This document shows positions 1-8,062 of a stretch of 64,000 nucleotides of DNA, in pieces; position 1 is the first letter of the stretch; every line of letters starts with the position of its first letter. The DNA lies in the NCBI GenBank assembly GCA_052400665.1, contig JBQTGK010000001.1. One strand, written 5' to 3'. The notes below the pieces were generated by a model. That model made no database searches. It was not told the DNA's origin and saw only the letters and a program-made list of their open reading frames with translations. The DNA is from JBQTGK01 sp052400665 (GTDB lineage Bacteria; Bacteroidota; Bacteroidia; Bacteroidales; Marinifilaceae). The position numbers and the translations under genes are program-made.

Positions 1-33
1 TAGTGTTCGTTCATGCTTAATTGTTTGTTAAGG

Positions 34-41
34 CAAAGGTA
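34..41 (-). promoter_or_regulatory. Candidate -7 box (TACCTTTG) for a gene left of the window
   Basis: The minus strand reads TACCTTTG here, a full match to the Bacteroidota -7 element TAnnTTTG. A TTTG lies about 22 bases upstream (64-67) and could serve as the -33 element. An ATG follows on the minus strand at 14-12, so a gene probably starts there and runs off the left edge; only four codons are visible, too few to identify it. Confidence 0.4.
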
Positions 42-88
42 ATTATTATAAAAGTCCAACTATCAAATCCCAATCACCAAATGTCAAG

Positions 89-112
89 AAAAAAGCTCAC
101 TCAATTCTGAGC
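89..112 (-). terminator. Intrinsic terminator of the first ClC gene
   Basis: On the minus strand a five-base stem GCTCA/TGAGC with an eight-base loop is followed by six T. It lies about 40 bases past the stop of the ClC gene at 150. Confidence 0.55.
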
Positions 113-149
113 AAGCTTTCATCTAACCTATATAACTAATCTAAAACTA

Positions 150-1925
150 CTATTCATCTGAGAAGTGAACTAATACTCTTCTATAAACATTAAATATTTT
201 TGCTTTTGATACAAAACCCAAATATTTTTCGTCCTGAATAACGGGTAAATTCCAGGCCCCTGTCTCTTCAAATCTTCGCATCACCTTTTCCATTGGTGCA
301 TTGGCATCTAATATAGCGGGTGGCATAATCATTAAATTACGCACATAAATATCATCGTACATTTCAGGACTAAACATGATATGCCTTATGTCATCCAACA
401 AAACAATTCCCAGTAATTTTTCTTCTTTATCAACAACCGGAAAAATATTTCGCTGCGAATGAGAAATAATCTTTACAAGTTCACCCAAAGTAGCATCCGG
501 TTCTACTCTTTTCAAATCGGTTTCGATGACCTTACCCAATTTCATTAAAGTGAGTACAGCTTTATCTTTATTATGAGTAATTAACTCTCCACGTTTTGCC
601 AAACGTTTAGTATAAATTGAGTGAGGCTCAAAATACATAATGGTAAGATAGGCTATGGTAGCTGTAATCATGATAGGAATAAACAACTCGTAACCTCCCG
701 TAATCTCCACAATCAGGAAAATAGCAGTAAGTGGCGCATGCATAACCCCAGCCATCATACCGGCCATACCTATTAATGTAAAATTACTTTCAGATAGATT
801 TACAAAATTAAATCCATTTACAAATCGGGCTACAAAAAAACCAGAAACCCCTCCAAGAAATAAAGATGGAGCAAATATACCTCCAACTCCTCCACTCCCC
901 GTAGTAACAGTAGATGCGATAACCTTAAAAAACAAGATTAAGCCCATATATCCTAACAATAACCAATAATTATCTTTTAAAAAATAAAAAATACTATTGT
1001 TTACTAATTGAGCATGATTTCCGCTTAATAAAGCCTGAATAGTATTATATCCTTCACCATACAAAGGTGGAAATAGAAAGATCAAAACCCCCAAAGCCAG
1101 ACCACCCATCAACATTTTACGATAGCAATTAGTCACTTTATCGAACAAAGATTCCAGATACATAGAAAAGCGCGTAAAGTAAAGCGATACTAAACCGGCA
1201 AAAACTCCCAGCAAGATATAATATGGGAAATTTCCAATTACAAAAGGCTCTGTTACATCATAAGAAAGCAAGAATCCTTTTCCCATAAAAAAGTAAGCAA
1301 CACTTGCTCCAGTAATCGACGATATTAGCAATGGAATAAGTGATGCCATAGTTAAATCCAACATCAGAACTTCCAAAGTAAATACCATACCAGCCATTGG
1401 AGCCTTAAAAATTCCTCCAATTGCACCTGCAGCTCCACATCCAACCATTAGTGTGATAATTTTCTGATTCATGTGAAACATGCGCCCTAAATTAGAACCA
1501 ATTGATGCTCCCGTTAATACAACAGGCGCCTCAGAACCAACCGATCCACCAAAACCAATAGTTAATGTACTGGCAATAATCGAAGAAAAATTATTGTGCG
1601 ACTTAATATGAGAATTCTTTTTCGAGATGGCATACAGTATGCGCGAAACTCCATGTCCAATATTATCCTTAACAAAGAATTTTACAAATAAAAGTGTTAG
1701 AAAAATACCTATTGCCGGATACGCCAGATAAATTAAATTAGCCGAATCGACATGTAAACGATGAGTTAAAAAATGATGCGTAAAGTGAATTGCATTTTTT
1801 AAGGTTAAGGCAGCCAAACCACTTATAGCACCCACAAAAAAACTTAAAATAAGAACGAACTGACGTTCTTTAATATTCTTAACTCTCCAAAGTAAAAATC
1901 GGGAAAGCAAACTTTTATTCTTCAT
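150..1925 (-). CDS. ClC-family chloride channel/antiporter with C-terminal CBS pair (copy 1)
   Basis: A 591-residue integral membrane protein of the voltage-gated chloride channel (ClC) family, which moves chloride through a channel or in exchange for protons. About ten to twelve hydrophobic stretches fill residues 20-440. The gating-glutamate motif is GSEAP, with Glu132 where the family has GxEGP, so the usual glycine is an alanine. The GxFxP motif appears as GGIFAP near residue 345, while the first selectivity motif is GHGVS rather than GSGIP. Two CBS domains, which often bind adenine nucleotides, fill roughly residues 460-590. The start is ATG. A same-length paralog lies directly upstream on the same strand, but 338 bases separate them and they probably have separate promoters. 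Family assignment is firm; channel versus exchanger is not decided by the sequence. Confidence 0.93.
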   Translation of the reverse strand: MKNKSLLSRFLLWRVKNIKERQFVLILSFFVGAISGLAALTLKNAIHFTHHFLTHRLHVDSANLIYLAYPAIGIFLTLLFVKFFVKDNIGHGVSRILYAISKKNSHIKSHNNFSSIIASTLTIGFGGSVGSEAPVVLTGASIGSNLGRMFHMNQKIITLMVGCGAAGAIGGIFKAPMAGMVFTLEVLMLDLTMASLIPLLISSITGASVAYFFMGKGFLLSYDVTEPFVIGNFPYYILLGVFAGLVSLYFTRFSMYLESLFDKVTNCYRKMLMGGLALGVLIFLFPPLYGEGYNTIQALLSGNHAQLVNNSIFYFLKDNYWLLLGYMGLILFFKVIASTVTTGSGGVGGIFAPSLFLGGVSGFFVARFVNGFNFVNLSESNFTLIGMAGMMAGVMHAPLTAIFLIVEITGGYELFIPIMITATIAYLTIMYFEPHSIYTKRLAKRGELITHNKDKAVLTLMKLGKVIETDLKRVEPDATLGELVKIISHSQRNIFPVVDKEEKLLGIVLLDDIRHIMFSPEMYDDIYVRNLMIMPPAILDANAPMEKVMRRFEETGAWNLPVIQDEKYLGFVSKAKIFNVYRRVLVHFSDE

Positions 1926-2006
1926 TATTCCGAATCAGGATTAGCTTAATAAACTCTAATAAATTAAAATTTAAAAGGTCGGATGGCTGCAAAAGTCAGG
2001 CGGCCT

Positions 2007-2062
2007 TCAATTAAATACATAAGAATATCAGGTGACACCTCTACATTTATGTATTTAATTGA
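2007..2062. repeat. 16-bp perfect inverted repeat enclosing an AGGTG-A-CACCT dyad
   Basis: TCAATTAAATACATAA (2007-2022) is matched exactly by its reverse complement at 2047-2062. The 24-base spacer contains a second, smaller dyad AGGTG-A-CACCT at 2030-2040. It lies 80-140 bases upstream of the ClC start at 1925 and downstream of the candidate promoters. No T-run follows on the minus strand, so it does not look like a terminator; a leader structure or operator is possible. Confidence 0.7.
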
Positions 2063-2084
2063 TTTGAGAACATTTAAGATAAAA

Positions 2085-2122
2085 CAAAAGTAAATATTGC
2101 TCAAAATTCGACTGCAAAAGTA
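2085..2122 (-). promoter_or_regulatory. Two candidate -7 boxes (TACTTTTG) for the first ClC gene
   Basis: The minus strand carries TACTTTTG twice, at 2085-2092 and 2115-2122, both matching TAnnTTTG. Either would give a leader of about 150-190 bases before the ATG at 1925. Confidence 0.4.
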
Positions 2123-2264
2123 ATAGATAATTACAAAGGATAAACTCTTTTTATAATAAATTTATAAAACTTTTCAATACACCAACTAAACTACTGATTT
2201 ACTGACACAAATAAGCAAACGATTGTTTTTATATGACAAGCATTTAAAAGTTGTGATTTGCCTG

Positions 2265-4040
2265 TTAATCTTCAGAAAAGTGTTTTAACAGTCGACGATA
2301 AGTTGAGAATATTTGTGCACGCGAAACACAACCACAATATTTACCCTCATTTAAAACTACTAAGTTGAATTTATCAGAATATTGATATTTAGCTGCAACA
2401 TCAGCCATCGATTCATCATGTTGAATTACAACTTGAGGAATTACCATTAGCTCACGTACATTTACACTGTCATATTTTTCCGGCTGAAACATAATTTCAC
2501 GAATATCATCGAGTTTCACAATTCCCTCAAAATTATTCTCTTTATCAATAACAATAAAAATATTTCGGTGAGCTTTTGCTATTACTTTAACTAAATCGCC
2601 AAGTGTGGCTTCTGCATTAATTGTGCTAAAATCTCTCTCAATTAATTTTGTTACTCGCATTAAAGAAAGAACATTTTTATCTTTATCGTGAGTCATTAAC
2701 TCCTTACGTTTAGCTAATTGAATGGTATAAACAGAATGAGGCTCAAATGTTTTTACCGTGGCATACGAAATTGTTGCAGTAATCATTAAAGGTACAAATA
2801 ACTGATAACCTCCTGATATATCCGCAATAAGAAATAAGCCGGTTAAGGGAGCATGCAAAACTCCGGCAATCATACCAGCCATGCCAATTAAAGCAAAATT
2901 ATTTACTTCGAGATCCCGAAGACCTAAATATTGGACAACTTTGGCAAATAGCACTCCCGAATTCACACCCATAAACAGGGTTGGTGCAAATATTCCTCCA
3001 ACTCCTCCTGCTCCAAAAGTTATTGATGCAGCTATAACTTTAAAAAATATAACCAGAACAAGCAAAACAATCAACATCCAAAAGCTATCGCTAAAAGAAT
3101 AAAAAAATGAATTGTTAAACAGATAAGAATAATCGCCCGAAAGACATGCATTAATAGCATAATAACCTTCGCCATATAAGGATGGCAAAAAGAAAATAAT
3201 TAATCCTAACGACAAACCTCCAAATATTAACTTTCGATAAGTAGCTCCTATTTTTTCAAACACATTATGTATAAACATGTACGATTTTGTAAAATAAGTG
3301 GCAATTAATCCTGTGAAAATTCCCAAAGCTATATAGTAAGGCAAATCTTTCATGTCAAAACCATATTCAACCTCAAAAGGGTAAAGAACATCCATCCCCA
3401 GAAAGAAATAGGATGTAATAACTGCTGATGCTGATGCCAATAATAATGGTACCAGCGACCACATTGTTAAATCGAGCATAATTACCTCTAAAGCAAATAC
3501 TATAGCGGCAATTGGAGCTTTAAAAATTGCAGCCATTGCTCCCGCACATGCACATCCTAAGAGTAAAGTAATGTGCTTATAATTTAAATGAAAAAGTTTT
3601 CCAATATTAGATCCCAAAGCTGCACCTGTAGCTACTGTTGGCCCCTCTAAACCAACCGATCCACCAAAACCAACTGTAAATGCAGATGTTACAATAGATG
3701 AAAACATATTGTGCCGGTTTATTTGTGCATTGCTTTTCGAAATGCCATACAAAACATTAGGAATACCATGCCGAACGGGTCGACGAATCACATATTTTAT
3801 AAAAAGTACTGCAACTAAAATACCTATAGTTGGATAAATTACATATAGAAAATTCTGGTATTCATCAGAAGAGTTATCCTGTAAAAGTATACTAATTAAA
3901 TGTACTGAGTTCTTTATTACAACAGCAGCAATTCCCGCAGTAACACCAATAAGTACCGCCAGGAATAAAATAAACTGACGATCACTAATGTGCTTCAAAC
4001 GCCACACTAAAAAACGACCTAATAACGATTTTTTCTTCAC
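2265..4040 (-). CDS. ClC-family chloride channel/antiporter with CBS pair (copy 2)
   Basis: A second 591-residue ClC-family membrane transporter, clearly homologous along its whole length to the neighbour at 150. It keeps the canonical gating motif GLEGP (Glu132), the first motif HGIP, and GGIFAP for the GxFxP motif. CBS domains occupy about residues 460-590. The frame opens with GTG (coordinate 4040); the next residues, KKKSLLGRF, align with KNKSLLSRF at the ATG start of copy 1, so this start is well supported. The pair is best read as an old tandem duplication whose pore motifs have diverged (inference). Confidence 0.93.
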   Translation of the reverse strand: MKKKSLLGRFLVWRLKHISDRQFILFLAVLIGVTAGIAAVVIKNSVHLISILLQDNSSDEYQNFLYVIYPTIGILVAVLFIKYVIRRPVRHGIPNVLYGISKSNAQINRHNMFSSIVTSAFTVGFGGSVGLEGPTVATGAALGSNIGKLFHLNYKHITLLLGCACAGAMAAIFKAPIAAIVFALEVIMLDLTMWSLVPLLLASASAVITSYFFLGMDVLYPFEVEYGFDMKDLPYYIALGIFTGLIATYFTKSYMFIHNVFEKIGATYRKLIFGGLSLGLIIFFLPSLYGEGYYAINACLSGDYSYLFNNSFFYSFSDSFWMLIVLLVLVIFFKVIAASITFGAGGVGGIFAPTLFMGVNSGVLFAKVVQYLGLRDLEVNNFALIGMAGMIAGVLHAPLTGLFLIADISGGYQLFVPLMITATISYATVKTFEPHSVYTIQLAKRKELMTHDKDKNVLSLMRVTKLIERDFSTINAEATLGDLVKVIAKAHRNIFIVIDKENNFEGIVKLDDIREIMFQPEKYDSVNVRELMVIPQVVIQHDESMADVAAKYQYSDKFNLVVLNEGKYCGCVSRAQIFSTYRRLLKHFSED

Positions 4041-4277
4041 CCTTAAATATATAAAACCAATATAGTTTGTAACTGTTAATCCCTCAATGCAATTCAGTGC
4101 CTAAAAATAAGGAATATCTATTTTAACAAACAAGTGCTTTTATGAAAATGCACTCATTATTACTTTTGACCTATAAAGTTAACTAATCTATCGAACAAAA
4201 TACTCATTATCCAATTTATCTATCTTGCCCATTCTTAAATTCATACTTCGAGATCTTAATCTTATCAAGAATTTTTC

Positions 4278-4285
4278 TAAATTTG
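4278..4285 (+). promoter_or_regulatory. Candidate -7 box (TAAATTTG) for the 4359 operon
   Basis: TAAATTTG matches TAnnTTTG. Transcription would begin near 4292, giving a leader of about 67 bases that contains the hairpin at 4310-4346. Confidence 0.45.
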
Positions 4286-4309
4286 CAATCAATCAGATAA
4301 TTTAAATAA

Positions 4310-4346
4310 GGCACAAGAGATCACCTGATAGACTTGTGTCTTTTTT
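4310..4346 (+). terminator. Terminator-like hairpin inside the leader of the 4359 gene
   Basis: GGCACAAG (4310-4317) pairs with CTTGTGTC (4333-4340) over eight base pairs, one of them G-U, and is followed at once by six T (4341-4346). This is intrinsic-terminator form in the plus direction, yet no plus-strand gene lies to its left. It sits only 12 bases before the ATG at 4359. It may be an attenuator, or may end a short leader RNA started at the 4278 box. Confidence 0.5.
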
Positions 4347-4358
4347 GCTTGTTAAAAA

Positions 4359-5321
4359 ATGAATCAATATAAAATGAACAATAAAATCACATCTCTATTT
4401 AATATCGAATTGCCAATAATACAGGGTGGTATGGTATGGTGTTCGGGCTGGAAACTGGCAAGTGCAGTTAGTAACTGTGGTGGACTAGGTTTAATTGGTG
4501 CCGGATCGATGCACCCTGATACATTTAAAGAACATATCAAAAAAACAAAAGCAGCTACCTCTAAGCCATTTGGAGTTAATATTCCTCTTCTTTATCCCGA
4601 AATTGAAGAGCTTATGGATATCATTATTAAGGAAGACGTGAAAATAGTTTTTACATCGGCTGGCAGTCCTAAAAAATGGACTCCTTTTTTAAAGCAACAT
4701 GGAATTACGGTTGTACACGTTGTTTCAAGCGCTTTTTTTGCAGAAAAATGCGAAGATGCAGGAGTTGATGCCATTGTGGCAGAAGGATTTGAAGCTGGAG
4801 GTCATAACGGAAGAGAAGAAACCACAACAATGGCTCTTATTCCCTCGGTACAAAAAGCGACCTCATTACCATTAATTGCTGCCGGAGGAATTGCAAGTGG
4901 AAAAAGCATGCTTGCAGCCATGGTTTTGGGTGCTGATGGAGTTCAAATAGGCAGCCGTTTTGCTGTTTCAGAAGAATCATCGGCTCATATCAACTTTAAA
5001 GAAGCAATTCTAAAACTAAATGAAGGCGGAACCAAACTGGCTCTAAAAAAACTAGCACCTACCCGATTAATTAAAAATCAATTTTTTGAGCAAGTTAACA
5101 ATGCAGAATGCAAAGGAGCTTCGCCCGAAGAAATGAAAACAATTCTTGGAAAAGGAAGAGCTAAAAAAGGAATATTTGAAGGAATACTTGATGAAGGAGA
5201 ACTGGAAATAGGACAAGTTTCGGCCATGATTACAGAAATACAATCGGTTAGCGAAATCATGAACGAAATTAAGAACGAGTATCAGGAAAGCATACTGAAC
5301 ATGAAAAAACTGGAATTTTAA
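4359..5321 (+). CDS. Nitronate monooxygenase / FabK-like flavoprotein
   Basis: A 320-residue FMN-dependent TIM-barrel enzyme of the nitronate monooxygenase (2-nitropropane dioxygenase)/enoyl-ACP reductase II family. The N-terminal part has the family pattern PIIQGGM followed by GGLGLIGAG. The middle carries EGFEAGGHNG with the conserved histidine, and the FMN-phosphate region reads AAGGIASG and then GADGVQIGSRF. Such proteins either detoxify nitronates or reduce enoyl-ACP; the sequence alone does not choose. The next gene begins two bases after the stop, so it is the first gene of an operon with two M16 peptidases. ATG at 4359 is used; a second ATG five codons later is possible. Confidence 0.85.
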   Translation: MNQYKMNNKITSLFNIELPIIQGGMVWCSGWKLASAVSNCGGLGLIGAGSMHPDTFKEHIKKTKAATSKPFGVNIPLLYPEIEELMDIIIKEDVKIVFTSAGSPKKWTPFLKQHGITVVHVVSSAFFAEKCEDAGVDAIVAEGFEAGGHNGREETTTMALIPSVQKATSLPLIAAGGIASGKSMLAAMVLGADGVQIGSRFAVSEESSAHINFKEAILKLNEGGTKLALKKLAPTRLIKNQFFEQVNNAECKGASPEEMKTILGKGRAKKGIFEGILDEGELEIGQVSAMITEIQSVSEIMNEIKNEYQESILNMKKLEF

Positions 5322-5323
5322 AA

Positions 5324-6562
5324 ATGATTGAATTCAATAAATTTACCCTTAAAAATGGCCTTCGAGTAATTGTTCATCGCGATGAAACAACTCCAATGGC
5401 AGCTGTTAATATTTTATATAACATTGGTGCTAAAGATGAAAATCCGGAACGCACCGGATTCGCACATTTATTCGAGCATTTAATGTTTGGAGGTTCGGTA
5501 AACATTCCAAACTACGATGAGCCATTGCAATTGGTGGGTGGAGATAATAATGCATGGACAAGTAATGATGTTACCAACTATTACCTTACTGTTCCAAAAG
5601 ATAATTTGGAAACCGCTTTTTGGTTAGAATCCGATAGAATGCTAAGTCTGGCTTTTAGTGAAAAAAGCCTGGAGGTACAACGCAATGTGGTAATTGAAGA
5701 GTTTAAGCAGAGATATTTTAATCAGCCTTACGGCGATGTGTGGCTTCATTTACGCCCTTTGGCATATAAAAAACATCCATACCAATGGTCTACAATCGGA
5801 AAATCGATTGAACAAATAGAAACCGTTCATCTCGACGAAGTAAAAGAATTTTTCTTTAAACATTATGCGCCTAACAATGCTATTTTAGTAATCTCAGGCA
5901 ATGTAGATCTTGATAATGTGAAGGTTCTTGCAGAAAAATGGTTTGGCCCGATTGAGAAGCGTGAAATTGCAGAAAGAAATTTACCCGAAGAACCTAAACA
6001 AACAGAATTCAGAAGTTTGCATGTAGAACGAAATGTTCCTTTTGATGCCATATATATGGCTTTTCACATGGGCAAACGAACCGACAATGAATTCTATACT
6101 ACCGATTTGGTTTCTGATGTATTATCCAACGGTCAATCTTCAAGAATCTATCAAGCGTTAGTTAAAGATAAAAACTTGTTTTCTTCTATTGATGCATACC
6201 TTACAGGAGATCATGAACCCGGATTATTTTTGATTACTGGTAAACTAATGCAGGGCATCTCATTTGAAGTTGCTGAAGCTGCAATTTGGGAAGAGTTGAA
6301 CAAAATTGCTAGTGAAAAAGTTTCTGATTATGAACTTCAGAAAGTGAAAAATAAAATTGAATCATCGCTTGTTTTTTCAGAAATCAGCTATCTGAATAAA
6401 GCCATGAACCTAGCCACTCACGAACTTTTAGGTGATGCAGATGATATTAATAAAGAAGTTTGTAAATACCAAAAAGTAACTGTTGAAGATATCCTAAACA
6501 CATCGGTAAAATTGTTTAGAAAAGAGAATTGTTCAGTTCTTTATTATCACGCGAAAAAATAG
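5324..6562 (+). CDS. M16-family zinc metallopeptidase, active subunit
   Basis: A 412-residue peptidase of the M16 (pitrilysin/processing peptidase) family. The inverted zinc motif HxxEH is present as HLFEH at residues 48-52, and the distal zinc-binding glutamate is in VVIEEF near residues 125-126. No signal peptide is visible, so it should act in the cytoplasm on small or unfolded peptides. It starts two bases after the preceding stop and is followed by a homologous subunit without the zinc motif. Such active/inactive pairs form heterodimers in known M16B peptidases (inference here). Confidence 0.92.
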   Translation: MIEFNKFTLKNGLRVIVHRDETTPMAAVNILYNIGAKDENPERTGFAHLFEHLMFGGSVNIPNYDEPLQLVGGDNNAWTSNDVTNYYLTVPKDNLETAFWLESDRMLSLAFSEKSLEVQRNVVIEEFKQRYFNQPYGDVWLHLRPLAYKKHPYQWSTIGKSIEQIETVHLDEVKEFFFKHYAPNNAILVISGNVDLDNVKVLAEKWFGPIEKREIAERNLPEEPKQTEFRSLHVERNVPFDAIYMAFHMGKRTDNEFYTTDLVSDVLSNGQSSRIYQALVKDKNLFSSIDAYLTGDHEPGLFLITGKLMQGISFEVAEAAIWEELNKIASEKVSDYELQKVKNKIESSLVFSEISYLNKAMNLATHELLGDADDINKEVCKYQKVTVEDILNTSVKLFRKENCSVLYYHAKK

Positions 6563-6564
6563 AA

Positions 6565-7872
6565 ATGGAAAAACTATATAGAAACACAGCACCCAATTTC
6601 AAAACCATTGAAACTCTTGATATTTTGCCTCACAAAAGGCACAAATTAAGCAATAACATTCCTGTATATGTGCTTAACGGAGGTAGTCAGGATGTCCTTA
6701 AAATTGAATTTATTTTTAACGCAGGAATATGGAATCAGGAAACTCCATTAATTGCCAGCATGACAAACAGCATGCTAAACGAAGGGACCAACAAATATAC
6801 TGCTGCAGAAATTGCAGAAAAATTCGATTTTTATGGTTCATACATAGGTTTTTCTACAGGAAAACACGATGCAAGTGTTAGTCTTTACACTTTAAATAAA
6901 TACCTAAACGAAACACTCAAGGTAACAGAAAACTTACTGAAAAATTCCACTTTTCCAGATAAAGAGTTTCAAACAGTATTGCAAAAAAAGAAACAACAAT
7001 TTCAAATTGAGCATGAAAAAACAAATGTTTTAGCTAAAGATAAATTCAATGAATTGATTTATGGTCAAAAACATCCTTATGCCAATGTGTTTTCCATTAA
7101 AGAGTTTGAAAAGCTGAAAATAGAATCAGTAAAAGAATTTTATACAAAATTTTACAGACCTGAGAACTGCCACATTATTGTAGCTGGAAAAGTGAGTGAT
7201 GAAGTAATACAGCAACTAGAAGATTTATTTGGTGAAGATAAATGGCCTGCCAAAAAGCAAGTAAATATTCCTGTGCACACACCAACTAAGTGCAAGGATA
7301 AAAAAACTTTTGTTTGTAAAGAAGATGCTGTTCAGGCATGTATTCGAATAGGAAGACCAATATTTAATAAAACGCACAAAGATTATACAACTCTTCAATT
7401 ATTCAACCTCATTTTAGGTGGATACTTTGGTTCTCGCTTAATGCAAAATATCCGCGAAGATAAAGGATATACATACGGAATAAACTCTCTAGTGATATCG
7501 TACTTAAATGCGGGCCATTTTGTAATCGTAACCGAAGTCGGAAGTGATGTTTGCAAAGATGCCATAACCGAGATATTTAAAGAAGTCAAAAAACTAAGAG
7601 AAGAACTGATCTCCGACCAGGAAATAAAATTAGTTAAAAACTATCTCTCGGGCGAAATGCTTCGCAATTTAGATAGTCCTTTTGCCCTATCTGAAAGCCT
7701 GAAAGGCAATCTTCCTTTTGGTTTAGATAACTCTTATTACCAAAGGTTTATAAAAGAAATAAAGAAAATAAAACCTCAAGACATCAGAAACTTAGCAAAT
7801 AAATATTTTCAGGAAAAAGATTTACAGCTAGTTGTTTGTGGACCAACGTCATGTAACGAAGCAATTAAATAA
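6565..7872 (+). CDS. M16-family peptidase-like protein, non-catalytic subunit
   Basis: A 435-residue M16-family protein. The helix that carries HxxEH in the active subunit here reads NSMLNEGT, so the zinc site is lost, while the second M16 domain with RPENCHIIVAG and DKGYTYGINS is kept. This is the usual pattern of the partner subunit that shapes the peptide-binding chamber. An open frame extends 12 codons further upstream to a TTG inside the previous gene, but the ATG at 6565, two bases after the previous stop, is the natural start. A hairpin at 7967-7988 may end the operon. Confidence 0.9.
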   Translation: MEKLYRNTAPNFKTIETLDILPHKRHKLSNNIPVYVLNGGSQDVLKIEFIFNAGIWNQETPLIASMTNSMLNEGTNKYTAAEIAEKFDFYGSYIGFSTGKHDASVSLYTLNKYLNETLKVTENLLKNSTFPDKEFQTVLQKKKQQFQIEHEKTNVLAKDKFNELIYGQKHPYANVFSIKEFEKLKIESVKEFYTKFYRPENCHIIVAGKVSDEVIQQLEDLFGEDKWPAKKQVNIPVHTPTKCKDKKTFVCKEDAVQACIRIGRPIFNKTHKDYTTLQLFNLILGGYFGSRLMQNIREDKGYTYGINSLVISYLNAGHFVIVTEVGSDVCKDAITEIFKEVKKLREELISDQEIKLVKNYLSGEMLRNLDSPFALSESLKGNLPFGLDNSYYQRFIKEIKKIKPQDIRNLANKYFQEKDLQLVVCGPTSCNEAIK

Positions 7873-7966
7873 AATCTTTTTTCAATAAATAGATTCATTA
7901 AGGAGATAAAACCACCAGTTTCTTGTTCCAAATGCTATAAAAATAAGGTTTCCTAATAAAAAAAGA

Positions 7967-7988
7967 AGAAATAAGTAGTCTTATTTCT
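7967..7988. terminator. Nine-base-pair hairpin after the M16 operon
   Basis: AGAAATAAG and CTTATTTCT form a perfect stem with a four-base loop about 95 bases after the stop at 7872. The T-run on the plus side is poor, and a run of A precedes it, so it could also work toward the minus strand. It may be a weak terminator. Confidence 0.35.
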
Positions 7989-8062
7989 ATTAAAAAATTG
8001 TTAGTTTTCGCTATTTTTAGGCAAGACATCAGTTACTAACAACACTCACCAGAAAGGTTTTT

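Larger units (their letters stand above)
1926..2264. other. 338-base intergenic region between the two ClC genes
   Basis: No gene is seen. The region holds two minus-strand -7 boxes and a long inverted repeat (separate entries) that would lie in the untranslated leader of the first ClC gene. I saw no clear terminator for the second ClC gene here. Confidence 0.6.
4041..4358. other. 318-base divergent intergenic region
   Basis: It separates the minus-strand ClC gene from the plus-strand flavoprotein gene. It holds a plus-strand promoter box and a terminator-like hairpin (separate entries). I saw no convincing promoter box for the ClC gene and no hidden gene. Confidence 0.6.

Noticed and set aside
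2026..4330. Shared ten-base word TATCAGGTGA upstream of the first ClC gene (2026-2035) and in the 4310 hairpin (minus strand, 4321-4330)
   Set aside because: A ten-base match between two 300-base regions can occur by chance, and the two copies have unlike settings.
6529..6564. Upstream TTG start for the second M16 gene
   Set aside because: It would lie within the preceding gene; the ATG at 6565 directly follows the previous stop and matches the family start.
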